From a virus, in the IMG/VR virus record IMGVR_UViG_3300023180_000370, positions 1 through 25,068 of that record: a stretch of DNA of 25,068 nt; one strand, given 5' to 3'. The notes beneath the pieces were generated by a model. It saw nothing but the letters and a program-made list of their open reading frames with translations, had not been told where the DNA came from and did no database searches. The first letter of the stretch is position 1. Each line of letters begins with the position of its first letter. The position numbers and the translations under genes were made by a program. Positions 24,020 to 25,068 of the stretch are shown in pieces.

Positions 24020-25067
24020 TATATTTTTTGTCAGCAAGGGAGAAATCAACATTAATGCTTGGACTAAGTTCAAGCAATTAGTACCCCATGCACAAAAAAT
24101 AGAAAACTGTGATACTTTTGAAAAGGCAGCAGACAAATCCTTAACAAAACATTTTTGGGTAGTTTGGGATAATATCACGATTAATCCAGATTTTGAATTT
24201 AATTATAGAATTCCGGAGTGGGACGAAAAATACATTCATGTGTTTAAGAACGGATTATATCATGATGGCATTTGCATTTTCCCCAAGCGTGCTAAGATCC
24301 TACAGAGAGAATGGGACTATCGTTTTTTCACAAATAAAAAAGAAATGGATATGATAGCAAGCCAACCTGTTCCGTACGATGTTGCATTTATTTCATACCA
24401 CGAAGAAAACGCAGAAAAGAATTTTAATAAATTGCTTGAAAAAGCACCTCATGCACAATGGACACGCTATGTCAAGGGCATACACCAAGCACACATTGAA
24501 GCAGCAAGAAAGGCAACCACGGACATGTTCTACATAGTTGATGCGGATGCTGACGTGTTGGAAGATTTTAACTTTGACATGCAGATACCCTACTATGATT
24601 TCAATGCAAGAAAGAGCGTGTATGTTTGGCGCAGCAGAAATCCAATAACGGATTTGGAATATGGATACGGTGGAGTAAAACTGTTTCCGAGAGAAGCAAC
24701 GCTAAACATGGATACTAATACTCCAGACATGACCACGAGCCTTTCTGACAGTTTCCGTGCAATGGAACAAGTAAGTAACATAACAGCGTTTAACACAGAT
24801 GCATTCAGCACCTGGAAGAGCGCATTTAGAGAGTGTTGCAAATTGGCAAGCAGAACCATAAGGGGACAGAACGATGATGAAACGGATCAAAGGCTTAGCA
24901 AGTGGTGTTCGGACTATGGGCGTGACAGACCTTTTGGCGACTATGCGATCAATGGCGCCCGTGCTGGCAGGGTTTATGGTGTGGCTAACAGTGCTAATCC
25001 TGATGCTCTTAGGTTAATAAATGATTTTGATTGGTTAAAGGAACAGTTTGATGCAGGACAAGGATAG
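24012..25067 (+). CDS. DxD glycosyltransferase-like protein with a degenerate extra N-terminal copy
   Basis: A 351-residue protein starting within the end of its paralogue (ATG 24012 overlaps by 8 bases; the ATG at 24016 is out of frame). Residues 120-351 repeat the domain of the preceding protein: YDVAFISYHEENAE, VKGIHQAHIEAA, FYIVDADADVLEDF with D177-A-D179, and LEYGYGGVKLFPRE. Residues 1-100 are a weaker copy (YDIFFVSKGEININ, VPHAQK, FWVVWDNITINPDF, GICIFPKRA) in which the DxD is WDN, so probably without catalysis. PHAQ is common to both copies. Mixed CGN/AGR arginine codons are also seen here. The gene ends one base before the window edge. Likely one active and one inactive domain; function inferred. 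Confidence 0.65.
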   Translation: MYDIFFVSKGEININAWTKFKQLVPHAQKIENCDTFEKAADKSLTKHFWVVWDNITINPDFEFNYRIPEWDEKYIHVFKNGLYHDGICIFPKRAKILQREWDYRFFTNKKEMDMIASQPVPYDVAFISYHEENAEKNFNKLLEKAPHAQWTRYVKGIHQAHIEAARKATTDMFYIVDADADVLEDFNFDMQIPYYDFNARKSVYVWRSRNPITDLEYGYGGVKLFPREATLNMDTNTPDMTTSLSDSFRAMEQVSNITAFNTDAFSTWKSAFRECCKLASRTIRGQNDDETDQRLSKWCSDYGRDRPFGDYAINGARAGRVYGVANSANPDALRLINDFDWLKEQFDAGQG

Positions 25068-25068
25068 A

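Overview
The window looks like the late structural region of a lytic, T4-like marine myovirus (cyanophage- or pelagiphage-like). The reasons are as follows. It is AT-rich and densely packed, with 17 genes all on the plus strand and gaps of only a few bases or ATGA/TAATG-type overlaps. It has a giant virion protein followed by several fibre paralogues. A sequence one base away from the T4 late promoter TATAAATA recurs in the few intergenic gaps. No integrase, insertion sequence, tRNA, CRISPR array or host housekeeping gene is visible. The host cannot be deduced from this sequence alone.

Layout. (1) 2-8500: the 3' part of one giant gene, open to the left edge, more than 2832 residues. It consists of beta-rich repeat modules: an FG-GAP (integrin-type propeller) array interleaved with short aromatic modules resembling carbohydrate-binding domains, then GSGYT-type repeats, then a tandem series of about 60-100 residue beta-sandwich repeats. 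(2) 8508-9176: a small tail-associated protein of unknown role. (3) 9180-18469: four fibre paralogues that share a ~190-residue N-terminal attachment module but have different C-terminal tips (tail-collar, TKEYVD, KQYVD plus a W/Y-rich end, YADLAEKY). Three small genes sit between the third and fourth fibre: an unknown protein, a 2-oxoglutarate/Fe(II) dioxygenase, and a protein that looks like a dioxygenase fold without the HxD metal motif. (4) 18469-20378: a tandem pair of paralogous structural proteins. (5) 20438-25067: a cassette with two GT8-like glycosyltransferases and two proteins of another DxD glycosyltransferase-like family, one of which carries a second, degenerate copy of the domain. 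Two small unknown proteins are interspersed.

How the parts may work together. The giant protein and fibres are probably baseplate or tail-tip host-recognition parts, and the paralogous fibres allow tips to be swapped on a common base. The oxygenase and glycosyltransferases lie inside or directly after the adhesin genes. A reasonable but unproven idea is that they modify the adhesins (hydroxylation and glycosylation) or the host surface. Five late-promoter-like octamers (8496, 15248, 16695, 19375, 20402) would divide the region into late transcription units matching these blocks. No intergenic stretch exceeds about 60 bases, and no convincing terminator was seen.
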